Notes: a model not told the origin generated them from the sequence alone. A DNA stretch of 64,000 nucleotides from 62-47 sp044463945 (GCA_044463945.1 JBIQLW010000013.1:26175-90174); one strand, 5' to 3'. Positions 1-9,206 are shown, counted from the first letter of the stretch. Made by a program: numbers and translations.

Positions 1-677
1 CACCGACCGGCCTGACCATGGCCGAACTTGACGCGCTGATCGACCGGCCGGATGGCCTGATGAAAGCGTTGCAGGCCAAATTCGAGGCCAAGAACTCGGT
101 TCTGCTGGGGCTTGCCGATCTTGGACCGCCCGCCATCGTGTCACGCGAACCGATAAAGGCTCCTTCGGATTTCAAGGGAAAAAAGGTCCGGGTGTTTTCT
201 GAGGGACTGGCCCACGCTGTCCGCACCTTCGGCGGCTCGCCAGTGACGATCCCGTTCTCCGACGTCTACTCCGCGATGCAGTATGGCACCATCGACGCGG
301 CCATCCTTGGTTTCCAGGGTGTCGACAGCCAGCGCATGTACGAGGTTTCCAAGTACGTGCTGGTGCCGGCCTCCTATCTCGGCACCACGATGATGGGCTG
401 GGCGGCCAATAAGCCGTGGTTGCAGAGTCTCCCCGAGCAGGATCGCAAGGCACTGATCAAGTCGGTGGATGAAGCCTCCCATTCCAACCGCAAGGCGATC
501 CTCGCGGAGATCGCGGTGCTCACCAAGCAATACAAGGACAAGGGCATGACGGTCACCATCCTGGAGCCGGGGATGCCGGAATTCGCCGCCTGGAAGAGCG
601 CGACCGCGCCGCTGCTGGACGATGCCCTCAAGCAACTCAGCCCGGACGTCTCGGCTCTGTTCGTCACAAAGAAATAG
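1..677 (+). CDS. dctP: TRAP transporter substrate-binding protein DctP (5' end outside window)
   Basis: Periplasmic solute receptor of a tripartite ATP-independent transporter; it would hand an organic acid to the DctQ/DctM membrane pair that follows. The frame is open from base 3, so the true start and signal peptide lie upstream; about 225 of the usual ~330 residues are present. The DctP hallmark stretch is visible: SDFKGKKVRV followed by GGSPVTIPFSDVYSAMQYG. The arginine of KVRV (nt 189-191) is at the position that binds the substrate carboxylate in this family. The stop at 675-677 is five bases before the next start, so this is the first visible gene of an operon. The ligand cannot be read from the sequence. 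Confidence 0.9.
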   Translation, partial: PTGLTMAELDALIDRPDGLMKALQAKFEAKNSVLLGLADLGPPAIVSREPIKAPSDFKGKKVRVFSEGLAHAVRTFGGSPVTIPFSDVYSAMQYGTIDAAILGFQGVDSQRMYEVSKYVLVPASYLGTTMMGWAANKPWLQSLPEQDRKALIKSVDEASHSNRKAILAEIAVLTKQYKDKGMTVTILEPGMPEFAAWKSATAPLLDDALKQLSPDVSALFVTKK

Positions 678-682
678 CCGCG

Positions 683-1228
683 ATGGGTAACACGGGTTCA
701 TCGGGCATCGTTGGCCAGGTCGTCGGCGCGCTCGATTTCCTGGGGCGAATCGGCGGTATGCTGACCACCCTGGTCATCTGGCTGCTGGCCATCACCGTCA
801 CCTACGACGTCGTGCTTCGCAGCCTCGGCATTCCAACGCTGTGGGCGGCGGAAGTCAGCATCTACATGATGATTGCGATGGCGTTTCTCGGCGCCGGCGC
901 AACCCAGAGCGTGGACGGGCACTTTCGGGTGACGTTCGTCCGCGACATGTGTCCGCCGACGGTGCGTTTCGTTCTTGACGTGGTGGCGTTGGTGCTGGCT
1001 ATCGCATTCGCGATAATCTTCACCATTGGGGCTTGGCGGCTCACATCCTTTTCCTGGATGTTGAGCTTCAAGACTTCGACGCTGCTGGAAATCCCGCTGT
1101 GGATTCTACAGGGTCTGATGGTGATCGGGGGCGTTCTGCTGATCCTCGCCTCGGTTCGGGACCTGCTGCTCGTGTTCGCTCACGGCAGCGCCTACCGCGA
1201 TAACAAATCCGGCGCCGAGGTGATCTGA
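683..1228 (+). CDS. dctQ: TRAP transporter small permease DctQ
   Basis: 181-residue integral membrane protein with four hydrophobic segments (roughly residues 25-45, 60-80, 100-125 and 140-160), the size and topology of DctQ. It couples the DctP receptor to the large permease. The segment around residues 50-70 (LWAAEVSIYMMIAMAFLGAG) matches the conserved second-helix region of this family. It starts five bases after dctP and its stop overlaps the next start as TGATG at 1226-1230, so dctQ and dctM are translationally coupled. Family assignment rests on topology, size and position between dctP and dctM as well as sequence. Confidence 0.9.
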   Translation: MGNTGSSGIVGQVVGALDFLGRIGGMLTTLVIWLLAITVTYDVVLRSLGIPTLWAAEVSIYMMIAMAFLGAGATQSVDGHFRVTFVRDMCPPTVRFVLDVVALVLAIAFAIIFTIGAWRLTSFSWMLSFKTSTLLEIPLWILQGLMVIGGVLLILASVRDLLLVFAHGSAYRDNKSGAEVI

Positions 1229-2517
1229 TGGGCATGATAGCGCTCGGCGTCATCGCACTGTTTCTCGCCTTCCTTGCCTGCGGCGTGCCGGTCTTCGCCG
1301 CGATGGGCCTGTCGGCGGTTGTCGGCAGCTACCTTCTCGGTGGCTCGGGCGATCTGTTTCAGGACGCCGCCATCAGCGCCTACAACGCGCTGAACAGCTT
1401 CGTGCTGCTGGCGGTGCCGCTCTATATTCTCGCCGGCACGCTGCTTGAGCAGACCGGCTTGTCGGGGCGGCTGTTCACCTTCGCCAGTTCGCTGGTGTCA
1501 GGCATCCGCGGCGGCCTCGGCGTCGCGACTGTGATCGCCTGTTCGATCTTCGCCGCTATTTCGGGATCGAGCGTGGCCACCGCGGCGACCATCGGGCTTG
1601 TCGCCATTCCGGTGCTGGCATCGAACGGCTATCCGCTGGAGCGCGCTGGTGGTCTGATCGCCGCCGGCGGCACACTCGGGATCCTGATTCCTCCGTCGAT
1701 CGCGTTGATCCTCTATGGCGTGCTGACCGATCAATCGATCGGTGCCCTGTTTGTCGCTGGCGTCATCCCCGGCATCACGCTTGCCGGCCTGATGGCGCTT
1801 TATACCATGGCCATCAACCCACGTGATCCGAACGCATCGAGCCCGAGCGTAGCGGATATCGTCAAGGCCACCGTCGATGCCGGGCCGATCCTGCTGCTGC
1901 CGGTATTGATCTTCGCCGGCATCTATACCGGCGTCGCGACGGCAACCGAAGCGGCGGCATTGGCGGTTGTCTATATCATCATCGTCGGCCTCGGATCGCG
2001 AACCCTTGGCTGGAAGCGGTTTGTGCAGGCCGGCCTGTCGGCAGCTCATGCGTCGGTGATGATCTTTATGCTCGTCGCCTTCGGTGCGCTGATGACGCAA
2101 TTTTTTACCGTCACCGGCCTTCCACAGACCATCACCGCGCTGATCGCTGAATCCGGCCTCGGCTTCTTCGGTACGGTAACCCTGATGGTGATATTCTATC
2201 TCATCCTCGGGATGTTCCTCGAAGCCCTATCGATGATGTTGATTACCATCCCGATCCTGTTTCCGGTGGCGAAGGCCATCGGGATCGAACCGCTGGCGTT
2301 CGGGGTGTTCGTGGTGCTTGCCATTGAGGCAGCGCAGATCACCCCGCCGGTCGGCATCAATCTGTTCACGATCTCGCAGATCGGAAAAGTGCCGTTCCAC
2401 AGCATGGCGCGCGCCATTGTGCCCTACGTCGTGCTGCTGGTGCTGATGATGTACCTGATCGTCTACTGGCAGGATCTGGCGACGTGGCTTCCTCGAACGA
2501 TGGACTACAAACAATGA
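1228..2517 (+). CDS. dctM: TRAP transporter large permease DctM
   Basis: 429-residue DctM subunit, the ion-driven translocation channel. About 12 hydrophobic segments run through the protein. Family landmarks are AISGSSVATAATIG (about residues 110-123), GGTLGILIPPSIALILYG (about 147-164) and the C-terminal EAAQITPPVGINLF (about 370-383), matching the re-entrant and ion-site regions of DctM/SiaM proteins. Full length. Its stop overlaps the following acyl-CoA dehydrogenase start as ATGA at 2514-2517, which ties transport directly to CoA-ester catabolism. Confidence 0.95.
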   Translation: MGMIALGVIALFLAFLACGVPVFAAMGLSAVVGSYLLGGSGDLFQDAAISAYNALNSFVLLAVPLYILAGTLLEQTGLSGRLFTFASSLVSGIRGGLGVATVIACSIFAAISGSSVATAATIGLVAIPVLASNGYPLERAGGLIAAGGTLGILIPPSIALILYGVLTDQSIGALFVAGVIPGITLAGLMALYTMAINPRDPNASSPSVADIVKATVDAGPILLLPVLIFAGIYTGVATATEAAALAVVYIIIVGLGSRTLGWKRFVQAGLSAAHASVMIFMLVAFGALMTQFFTVTGLPQTITALIAESGLGFFGTVTLMVIFYLILGMFLEALSMMLITIPILFPVAKAIGIEPLAFGVFVVLAIEAAQITPPVGINLFTISQIGKVPFHSMARAIVPYVVLLVLMMYLIVYWQDLATWLPRTMDYKQ

Positions 2518-3692
2518 CGATGAATCCGATTCCGTGCGACAGCGCGGCGCTCTGGCCGGCTTATGTCGAGCAGGGCTACGTCCAGGGACTTCGCGATTAC
2601 GTCGGCCGCGTGATTATGCCGGAGGCTGACCGCATCGACCGCGAGGATATCTATCCGGTTGCGATCATGCGCGACCTTGCTAAGCAGGGATATAGCGGTG
2701 TCGTGCTGGAGCCGGGCTTTGGCGGGCGCGGGCTGACCTATCGCCACGCCGCGGCGGTCTGCGAGGAGATCGCCGTCGCCAGCGCCGCAGTCGGCGTGTC
2801 GCTGATTACGATCTTCCAGGCCCAGACGATGCTGCGCTCGTTCGCAACCGACAGTTTGAAGCGTCGCTATCTGCCGCGGATCGCTGAGGGGCTCCTGTGC
2901 TCCTACGCATTGACCGAGGCCAACCACGGCAGCGACATCCGAAAGCTCGATACCAAGGCCCCGCGCGACGGCGATGAGTGGGTGATCAAGGGCGAAAAGC
3001 ATTTCATCACCTCGGGCTCGGCATCGGAATTCTTCATCATTCTGGCGCAGGCGGATAAGGGTGTGTCTGTGTTTGCGGTGCCACGGGATGCCAAAGGCGT
3101 GTCGGTTTATGAAGGCGCCAACTCCGCGACGTTCGGGCTGCGCAACGGGCCGCACATGAACGTGGTGTTCGATGACGTCCGGCTGCCCGCCGACCATCTG
3201 ATCGGTGAAGAAGGCAAGGGAGTCCGACAGGCCGTCGTGGTGCTCAACTACTCGCGAACCCTTGCGGGCGCCATCAGCCTGGGAATCGCGCGGGCGGCGT
3301 TCGAAGGCGCGCTGTGCTTCGCGCGTGACCGGGTCGCGTTCGATCAGCGCGTCATCGAATTTCAGGGCATCCAGTGGTATTTCGCGGATATGCTGAGCGA
3401 GATCGATGCAGCCCGGTTGCTGATCTATCGCGCCGCCGATGCGCTAGACGCCAGGGATGAGATGGCGCGCTGGGGCAGCGAGGCCAAGTTGAAGGCGTCG
3501 ACGGTGGCGACCGCGGTCGCAACCCAGGCAGCGCAGATCTGCGGCGCTTACGGCATCATGGACAACGCGCCGTTCGGCCGTTACTTGCGCGACGCCAAGG
3601 CTTACGAAGTCGCCGGCGGCTCCAACGAAATCCTCAAGAACACCATCGCGAAATTCCTCCTGCCGGTGTCCCGCCTCGGGTCCAACGCATAG
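2514..3692 (+). CDS. acyl-CoA dehydrogenase family protein
   Basis: 392-residue FAD-dependent acyl-CoA dehydrogenase: alpha,beta-oxidation of an acyl-CoA with electrons passed to ETF. The ATG at 2514 overlaps the dctM stop (ATGA), so it is preferred over an in-frame start at 2484. Visible family signatures are CSYALTEANHGSDIRKL (about 128-144), WVIKGEKHFITSG (about 157-169) and the C-terminal YEVAGGSNEI, where the Glu of YEV is at the usual catalytic-base position. Eight bases separate it from the CoA ligase. In this operon it probably oxidises the CoA ester of the imported acid; chain type is unknown. Confidence 0.92.
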   Translation: MTMNPIPCDSAALWPAYVEQGYVQGLRDYVGRVIMPEADRIDREDIYPVAIMRDLAKQGYSGVVLEPGFGGRGLTYRHAAAVCEEIAVASAAVGVSLITIFQAQTMLRSFATDSLKRRYLPRIAEGLLCSYALTEANHGSDIRKLDTKAPRDGDEWVIKGEKHFITSGSASEFFIILAQADKGVSVFAVPRDAKGVSVYEGANSATFGLRNGPHMNVVFDDVRLPADHLIGEEGKGVRQAVVVLNYSRTLAGAISLGIARAAFEGALCFARDRVAFDQRVIEFQGIQWYFADMLSEIDAARLLIYRAADALDARDEMARWGSEAKLKASTVATAVATQAAQICGAYGIMDNAPFGRYLRDAKAYEVAGGSNEILKNTIAKFLLPVSRLGSNA

Positions 3693-3700
3693 ACGACACG

Positions 3701-5212
3701 ATGACGACACTGACGGACAAGCTTATCCATCAGATGAGCACGCGCGGGACCGGGATTGCGATTGTCTCCGACCACTGCTCGCTGACCTGGAGCGAGCTTT
3801 GCGACCTCAGCCTGCGCGCCGCCACGCTGTGGCGCGGCCATGGACTCGGCAAGGGCGATCGCGTCGCGCTGTTGTGCGGCAATCGCCCGGCGTTCCTGGT
3901 AGCGTGGTTCGGCCTCGCCAACATCGGGGCAATTACGGTTTCGCTGAATACGGGATTGGTCGGTGATGGCTTGCGCTATTCGATCACCCAGTCGGATGCC
4001 AGGCTGGTGCTTGTCGAGCGTGAGATCTATGACGCCAAGCGTGCGGACATCGATGCCGTGCTGTCTGGCCGCAAGCTGGTGGTGTTCGCCGGCGAGGATG
4101 ATCTGTTTGCGCAGGCACGGGCGCTCGCGCCCGATGCCCCTTATGACGGCAGCGGCTCCGATCCGCTGACCATCATCTATACGTCCGGCACCACCGGTCT
4201 GCCGAAGGGGGTGCTGAACTGCCACGAGGCTTATCTCGCCAGCGGCCGCTGGATGTCCGATTTCCTGGCGATCACCGCCGACGACCGGATCATGGTGTTT
4301 CTGCCGCTGTTTCATACCAATCCGCAGATGTATGCGGTAATGTCCGCACTTGAGGTCGGCTGTACATTGGTGCTGCGGCCGAGGTTCTCGGTCAGCAGCT
4401 TTTTCGATGACGCACGCCGTTTCGGCTGCACGATGTTCACATATGTCGGCACCGTGCTGGCGATGCTGACCAGCCGCATCACGCAGCCGGACTTCGATCA
4501 TCAGTTGACGCGCTGTGTCGGCGGTGGCTGCCCGCCGGAGGTGTGGCACGCGATGCAGGATCGGTTCGGCATCGCGCCGCACGAGCTTTACGGCATGACC
4601 GAGGTTGGCGGTTGGGTCACCGGCAACAGCGCGACGCATTACCGGCTCGGCTCCTGCGGCCGGCCGCGACCCGACGTCGAGGTCGAGGTGTTCGACGACG
4701 AGGATCGTCCGGTCCCGCCCGGCACTCCGGGGGAGATCGTGGTGCGCCCGAGGCAGCCGTTTACGCTGTTGCTCGGCTATTGGGCCAATCCCGAGGCGAC
4801 CTGGGAGTCATCGCGCAATTTCTGGTTCCACACCGGCGATGCGGGGATGAAGGACGATGACGGCTTCCTGTATTTCCTCGGCCGGCTCAAGGAGATCATC
4901 CGCCGTGGCGGCGAGAACATCTCGCCGTTCGAACTGGAGACGGCGCTCCTGGCTCATCCCGACATTGAAGATGCCGCGGTGGTCGGCATACCGGACCCGA
5001 TCTTCGGTGAAGAGATCAAGGCGGTCGTCGTCGCAAGGCGGCCGTTCGACCCGCGCGACGTTCGCGCCTTCCTCGACGGTCGCGTACCGGCCTTCATGCT
5101 GCCGCGTTATGTGCAGTTCGCGCCTGCCATCCCGAAAACCGAAACTCAGAAGATTCAGCGGCGCCAACTGAAGGAAGATTCCGCTGGCGTCATTGACCTC
5201 AAGGATTGCTGA
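3701..5212 (+). CDS. AMP-forming acyl-CoA synthetase / CoA ligase
   Basis: 503-residue adenylate-forming enzyme that would activate a carboxylic acid to its CoA thioester using ATP. Core motifs are in order: phosphate loop IIYTSGTTGLPKGV (about 157-170), LYGMTEVGGWVTGN (about 295-308), WFHTGDAGM (about 374-382) and the hinge GRLKEIIRRGGENISPFELE (about 393-412); a catalytic C-terminal lysine lies in PKTETQKIQRRQL. Length and motif spacing resemble CaiC-type ligases, but that does not fix the substrate. It sits between the dehydrogenase and the hydrolase and would supply the dehydrogenase with its substrate. Confidence 0.93.
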   Translation: MTTLTDKLIHQMSTRGTGIAIVSDHCSLTWSELCDLSLRAATLWRGHGLGKGDRVALLCGNRPAFLVAWFGLANIGAITVSLNTGLVGDGLRYSITQSDARLVLVEREIYDAKRADIDAVLSGRKLVVFAGEDDLFAQARALAPDAPYDGSGSDPLTIIYTSGTTGLPKGVLNCHEAYLASGRWMSDFLAITADDRIMVFLPLFHTNPQMYAVMSALEVGCTLVLRPRFSVSSFFDDARRFGCTMFTYVGTVLAMLTSRITQPDFDHQLTRCVGGGCPPEVWHAMQDRFGIAPHELYGMTEVGGWVTGNSATHYRLGSCGRPRPDVEVEVFDDEDRPVPPGTPGEIVVRPRQPFTLLLGYWANPEATWESSRNFWFHTGDAGMKDDDGFLYFLGRLKEIIRRGGENISPFELETALLAHPDIEDAAVVGIPDPIFGEEIKAVVVARRPFDPRDVRAFLDGRVPAFMLPRYVQFAPAIPKTETQKIQRRQLKEDSAGVIDLKDC

Positions 5213-5214
5213 CC

Positions 5215-6036
5215 ATGCCGATGACAGCTAACGGCATCTCCTACGTCACTCACGATCTGCGTCCACCGTGGCGCGCCTCCGGATGTCCGGTGGTGTTCAA
5301 TCACGGCATTGGTACCAATCTCGATATCTGGGCGGAATGGGTACCGGTGATCGCCGCGCATCACCCCGTCATACGCTTTGACATGCGCGGCTTCGGGCAG
5401 TCGGAGATTCCGCCCGAGGATCACACCTGGTCAATGGCTGAGCTCGTCAAAGACCTGTGGGACGTCGCCGATTGCGTCGGCGCTGACAGGGTGCACCTCG
5501 TCGGCGAGTCGTTTGGCGGGACGGTCGCTTTGGCCGCTGCGATCGCGTACCCCGAACGTGTTGCGTCGGTTACGATCTCCAACGCGACGTTCAAGGGGGA
5601 GGGGATCGGTCAGATCCAGTATTGGCGCGATCAGTTCGCGCAGGGCGGCGCGTCGGGCTGGAGCGAGCGAATGATGGATCATCGCTTCGCGCCGGGCGTC
5701 GGCGATCCGGCGGCGCTTGCCTGGTTTGCAAGCGAGCAGGCAAAGACACGGGCGCATGTGGCGATGGGATTGGCGGGTGTATTGGCATCGTCCGATCTGA
5801 CGGAAGGCTTGAAGTCCCTTGATGTGCCGATCTCGATCGTGCTGCCGGATTCCAGCCCGTTCGTTCCCGTACGGCATGGGGCCGATCTGCATCAGATCGC
5901 ACGGCGCTCGCGGCTAAGGATCGTGCCCGGCGTTCGGCATGGACTCCCCTTCAGTCATGCCGAACGCGAGGCGAAGGAACTCTTGTCCATGCTTGGCGTG
6001 TACGAACAGGCAGAGAGGCGTGGAGACAGGTCTTGA
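5215..6036 (+). CDS. alpha/beta hydrolase (PcaD / enol-lactonase-like)
   Basis: 273-residue alpha/beta hydrolase, no signal peptide. The oxyanion region is FNHGIGTN (about 26-33), the nucleophile elbow is GESFGG (Ser about 99), a plausible acid is the Asp of VLPDSSP (about 211), and the catalytic His is in RHGLPFSH (about 241). The fold class includes 3-oxoadipate enol-lactonase, which these motifs resemble. The ATG at 5215 is chosen; an in-frame TTG at 5206 overlaps the ligase stop. Only two bases follow the ligase stop, so it is co-transcribed. It probably hydrolyses an ester, lactone or thioester in the same pathway. Confidence 0.88.
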   Translation: MPMTANGISYVTHDLRPPWRASGCPVVFNHGIGTNLDIWAEWVPVIAAHHPVIRFDMRGFGQSEIPPEDHTWSMAELVKDLWDVADCVGADRVHLVGESFGGTVALAAAIAYPERVASVTISNATFKGEGIGQIQYWRDQFAQGGASGWSERMMDHRFAPGVGDPAALAWFASEQAKTRAHVAMGLAGVLASSDLTEGLKSLDVPISIVLPDSSPFVPVRHGADLHQIARRSRLRIVPGVRHGLPFSHAEREAKELLSMLGVYEQAERRGDRS

Positions 6037-6267
6037 TCCTGTCACCGACGAGATGGCCGTTCAGTGGATTAAAGGCCCATTGCGAAGCCGATCGATGACG
6101 CATTCGCGGGCTTCATTCATCTTTCGCTCGACATCTTTCGCATGACGACCGGCCGTGCTCGTGATCGCCTCATGTTCTCGGCGATGTTCTCTCTTGCACG
6201 ATGCCCCACGATGGGGCGACTATCGATGCGCGGGTGATGATGTGGCTCGCGGCGATGGGGAGCGCAC

Positions 6268-7812
6268 ATGAACGGCGCGGAAAGCCTTTTGCGGACGCTC
6301 GCCGGCGCGGGCGTCGAGGTTTGTTTCGGCAATCCCGGCACCTCGGAGATGCACTTCGTCGCAGCGCTCGACCGGGTCGATGGCGTGCGCGCCGTACTCG
6401 GTCTTTTCGAAGGCGCGGTGACCGGGATGGCCGACGGTTACGGCCGCATGACAGGGAAGCCGGCCGTCACGCTCTTGCATCTGGGGCCGGGACTGGCGAA
6501 CGGGCTCGCCAATCTCCACAACGCGCGGCGCGCCGCGACGCCGGTCGTGAACATCGTCGGCGACCACGCGACGTATCATGCGCAGTACGACGCGCCGCTG
6601 GCGTCCGATGTCGCGGGCTTCGCCCGGCCGGTGTCTGGCTGGGTGCATTCATCCACGAGTGCCCAAACCGTTGCCGCCGACGCGGCGCGCGCGGTGCAGG
6701 CGGCGCTGGAATATCCGGGGCAGATCGCGACGCTGATTCTGCCTGCCAACACCGCGTGGCAGGAAGCCGATCGCGTCGCGCCCGCTTTGCCAAAGCCGCA
6801 GCCTGCGACCGTCTCCGCCGAAGCCATCGAGCAGGCCGCCGGCGCGCTCAAAGCGGGCCGCAAGACTATGATCCTTATCCGCGGCGCGGCGTTGCAGGAG
6901 CGTGGACTCCATGCCGCTGGCCGGATCGCCGCCGCGACCGGCGCGCGGATCGCCTGCGACACCTTCGCGCCGCGTTGCCAGCGCGGCGCGGGACGGGTGA
7001 AACTCGAGCGCATTCCCTATTTTGCTGAAAAGATCGTCGAGTTCATGAGCGGGACCGAGCAATTGATCCTGGTCGGCGCGACTCCGCCGGTGAGCTTCTT
7101 CGCCTATCCGAACAAGCCATCCTGGTGCACGCCCGAGGACTGCAAGATCCTTTATCTCGCCCACCGGCATGAGGACGGCACCGCCGCTCTTGAGGCGGTG
7201 GCCGACGCCGTGAAGGCTCCGAAGCAGCCGGCCCATGTCGGCGCGCTCAAGGTGCCCGATCTGCCGAACGGTCCGCTCGATCCGGTGGCGGCCGGCCAGG
7301 TCATCGCCCATTATCTCCCTGAGGGCGCGATCATCTCCGATGAAGGCGGAACGGCGGGCGGCTACGTGCATCGGTTTGCCGCCACCATCGCACCGCACGA
7401 TCATCTGGCACTGACCGGCGGCTCCATCGGGCAGGGCATCCCGCTCGGCACCGGCGCCGCGGTTGCCTGTCCGGATCGCAAGGTCGTCTGTCTTCAGGGC
7501 GACGGCGGGGCGATGTATACGCTGCAAGCGCTATGGACGCAGGTGCGCGAAAAGCTCGACGTCACCACGGTGATCTTCGCCAACAACTCCTACGCGATCC
7601 TCAATGTGGAACTGGCACGGGTCGGTGCCGGCAACGCCGGACCCAAGGCGATATCGATGCTCGACCTGCACGATCCGGTTCTCGACTGGGTCAAGCTCGC
7701 GTCCGGCATGGGGGTCGAGGCGAGCCGCGCGACCTCGGTCGCGGAGTTCTCGGCCCAGTTCGCAAGCGCCATGACGCAGCGCGGCCCACGTTTGATCGAA
7801 GCGGTAGTGTAG
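6268..7812 (+). CDS. thiamine-diphosphate-dependent enzyme (acetolactate-synthase-like)
   Basis: 514-residue ThDP enzyme of the acetolactate synthase / benzoylformate decarboxylase superfamily. The N-terminal Pyr domain has FGNPGTSEMHF (about 20-30) and the conserved cofactor-activating Glu in GLFEGAV (about 47). The C-terminal PP domain carries the Mg/ThDP motif starting GDGGAMYTLQALW and closing with ANN (about 411-440). Proteins of this type are often labelled acetolactate synthase large subunit, but no small subunit or ilv gene is nearby, so a 2-keto-acid decarboxylase or carboligase role in catabolism is more likely. It lies 231 bases after the TRAP-ligase operon, so it may or may not be co-transcribed. 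Confidence 0.88.
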   Translation: MNGAESLLRTLAGAGVEVCFGNPGTSEMHFVAALDRVDGVRAVLGLFEGAVTGMADGYGRMTGKPAVTLLHLGPGLANGLANLHNARRAATPVVNIVGDHATYHAQYDAPLASDVAGFARPVSGWVHSSTSAQTVAADAARAVQAALEYPGQIATLILPANTAWQEADRVAPALPKPQPATVSAEAIEQAAGALKAGRKTMILIRGAALQERGLHAAGRIAAATGARIACDTFAPRCQRGAGRVKLERIPYFAEKIVEFMSGTEQLILVGATPPVSFFAYPNKPSWCTPEDCKILYLAHRHEDGTAALEAVADAVKAPKQPAHVGALKVPDLPNGPLDPVAAGQVIAHYLPEGAIISDEGGTAGGYVHRFAATIAPHDHLALTGGSIGQGIPLGTGAAVACPDRKVVCLQGDGGAMYTLQALWTQVREKLDVTTVIFANNSYAILNVELARVGAGNAGPKAISMLDLHDPVLDWVKLASGMGVEASRATSVAEFSAQFASAMTQRGPRLIEAVV

Positions 7813-7819
7813 CCGGCAC

Positions 7820-8713
7820 TCAGAGCTTTTTCATCAGCAGGCTGCACCAGCCGTCGATCTCCAGGCGGCGCACCAGCACCAGGCCGACCGCGCGATAGCT
7901 CGCAATTACGCCGCGGGAATGTTGTGGCAACAATCCGGACAGGATCACAAGCCCATCGGGCGCCAGATGGCGCGCCATTGCCGGCGCCATTTGGCGCAGC
8001 GGATTGGCGAGGATGTTGGCGAGGATCAGGTCGAACGGTGCGCGCGCGCGGAACGCCGGCGCGGCAAACCCGGTCGCGCACACCGTCTCGACCAGCGGGC
8101 CGACGCGGTTGAGCCGGGCGTTGTCGCGCGCGACGATGGCAGCCTGCGGATCGATGTCGCTGGCCAGCACCGGCTTGCGCAGCGCCTTCGCGGCGGCAAT
8201 CGCCAATACGCCGGTGCCCAATCCGAGGTCGAGGACGCGGGCGGGGCGGCGCTGCCGCAGCACCCGGTCGAGCAGCATCAGGCAGCCGCGCGTGGTGCCG
8301 TGATGGCCGGTGCCGAACGCCAGCGCCGCTTCGATCTCGATGCCGAGCTTGTTGGCGGGGACGCGCGCGCGGTCATGCCGGCCATGGACCATGAAGCGGC
8401 CGGCGGAAACCGGCACCAGCCCTTCGAGGCTGGCCTGCACCCAGTCCCGCGCCGCGACGGTCTGAAATACCAGCGCAGCCGCGGCGTCATCGCCGGCCGC
8501 GAGCGCGACGAGATGGCGGAGCGCGGCCTCGTCGGGCGGGCTGGGGAAGTGCAACGCGATTTCCCAGACCCCGCTCGGCCCCTCGAACGCCGCAACCGCG
8601 ACCTCGCCGGGATCGAGGCTTTCCTCCAGCACGTCGACGATGCGGCGTGCGCGCGGCTCGTCGCCGGCGGTGAAGGTGGCGCTGGTGCTGGGCGGCGGGA
8701 CGGCGGGGGTCAT
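7820..8713 (-). CDS. prmA: ribosomal protein L11 methyltransferase
   Basis: 297-residue SAM-dependent methyltransferase that modifies ribosomal protein L11. Motif I is VLDLGLGTGVLAIAAAK, preceded by FGTGHHGTTRGCL, a typical PrmA signature, and followed by LILANILANPL, the PrmA form of the motif IV active-site loop. The start is placed at MTPAVPPPS (8713), because the 19 in-frame residues upstream look non-conserved and run into a repeat-rich intergenic stretch. It ends seven bases from the convergent ThDP gene. Confidence 0.92.
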   Translation of the reverse strand: MTPAVPPPSTSATFTAGDEPRARRIVDVLEESLDPGEVAVAAFEGPSGVWEIALHFPSPPDEAALRHLVALAAGDDAAAALVFQTVAARDWVQASLEGLVPVSAGRFMVHGRHDRARVPANKLGIEIEAALAFGTGHHGTTRGCLMLLDRVLRQRRPARVLDLGLGTGVLAIAAAKALRKPVLASDIDPQAAIVARDNARLNRVGPLVETVCATGFAAPAFRARAPFDLILANILANPLRQMAPAMARHLAPDGLVILSGLLPQHSRGVIASYRAVGLVLVRRLEIDGWCSLLMKKL

Positions 8714-8751
8714 GAGGGGATCGAAGGCTCCTGCGGCGTTCCATTCACAGG

Positions 8752-8782
8752 ATATCCACCGGCGATTCAAGGGTTATCCACA
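8752..8782 (+). other. two DnaA-box-like motifs between prmA and the YCII gene
   Basis: TTATCCACA at 8774-8782 is an exact match to the DnaA-box consensus; ATATCCACC at 8752-8760 is a near match. Related motifs recur at 9418-9493. Whether DnaA binds is unknown; the same sequences could simply be parts of a decayed repeat. Confidence 0.35.
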
Positions 8783-8873
8783 TGGTTGTACCGGACGGCC
8801 CGGAAAAGCCGGCGGGAGGAACCATCCTTGCTGCGCGTCATTCCACGAGACGACCGTTTGAAGGGAATGACCG

Positions 8874-9206
8874 ATGCCGAAGTTCGTGACGATCGGATAT
8901 GGCGACCAGCAGGGCTACGATCGCACGGCTCCTGCCGTCAGGGACGCCGCTCACGCGCACGACGCGACGCTGCGGAAAGGCGGCGTGTTGATGGGGATCG
9001 CCGGTGCTCCGGTGCAGGTGCGCAATCCCGATGCCTCCTGCGTTGAAACCACGGATGGTCCGTTCATGACGTCGTCGCTGCCAGTCGCGGGCTTTGCGAT
9101 CATTGAAGCCGCCGATCTGGCTGAAGCCATCGACATGATCTCGCGAACCCCTTGCGCTGTTGCCCACGGCGTCGTTGAGGTGTGGCCGCTCAAGCTGCCG
9201 TCGTAA
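8874..9206 (+). CDS. YCII-related domain protein
   Basis: 110-residue protein of the YCII / DGPF family (ferredoxin-like alpha/beta dimer). It opens with MPKFVTIGYGD and contains TTDGPF (about 60-65), the DGPF signature of this group, followed by PVAGFAIIEAADLAEAIDM. Members are small dimeric proteins of uncertain catalytic role. No obvious partner gene is adjacent: prmA is divergent upstream and a gene-debris zone lies downstream. Start chosen at the first ATG, which gives the family's usual N terminus. Confidence 0.8.
   Translation: MPKFVTIGYGDQQGYDRTAPAVRDAAHAHDATLRKGGVLMGIAGAPVQVRNPDASCVETTDGPFMTSSLPVAGFAIIEAADLAEAIDMISRTPCAVAHGVVEVWPLKLPS

Noticed and set aside
4543..4860. Long second-frame ORF inside the ligase gene
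   Set aside because: An Arg-rich out-of-frame shadow, as expected in high-GC coding DNA; the main frame carries all enzyme motifs.
6037..6267. Remnant gene between the hydrolase and the ThDP enzyme
   Set aside because: Short frames on both strands are mostly low-complexity and match nothing I know; no riboswitch-like fold was evident.
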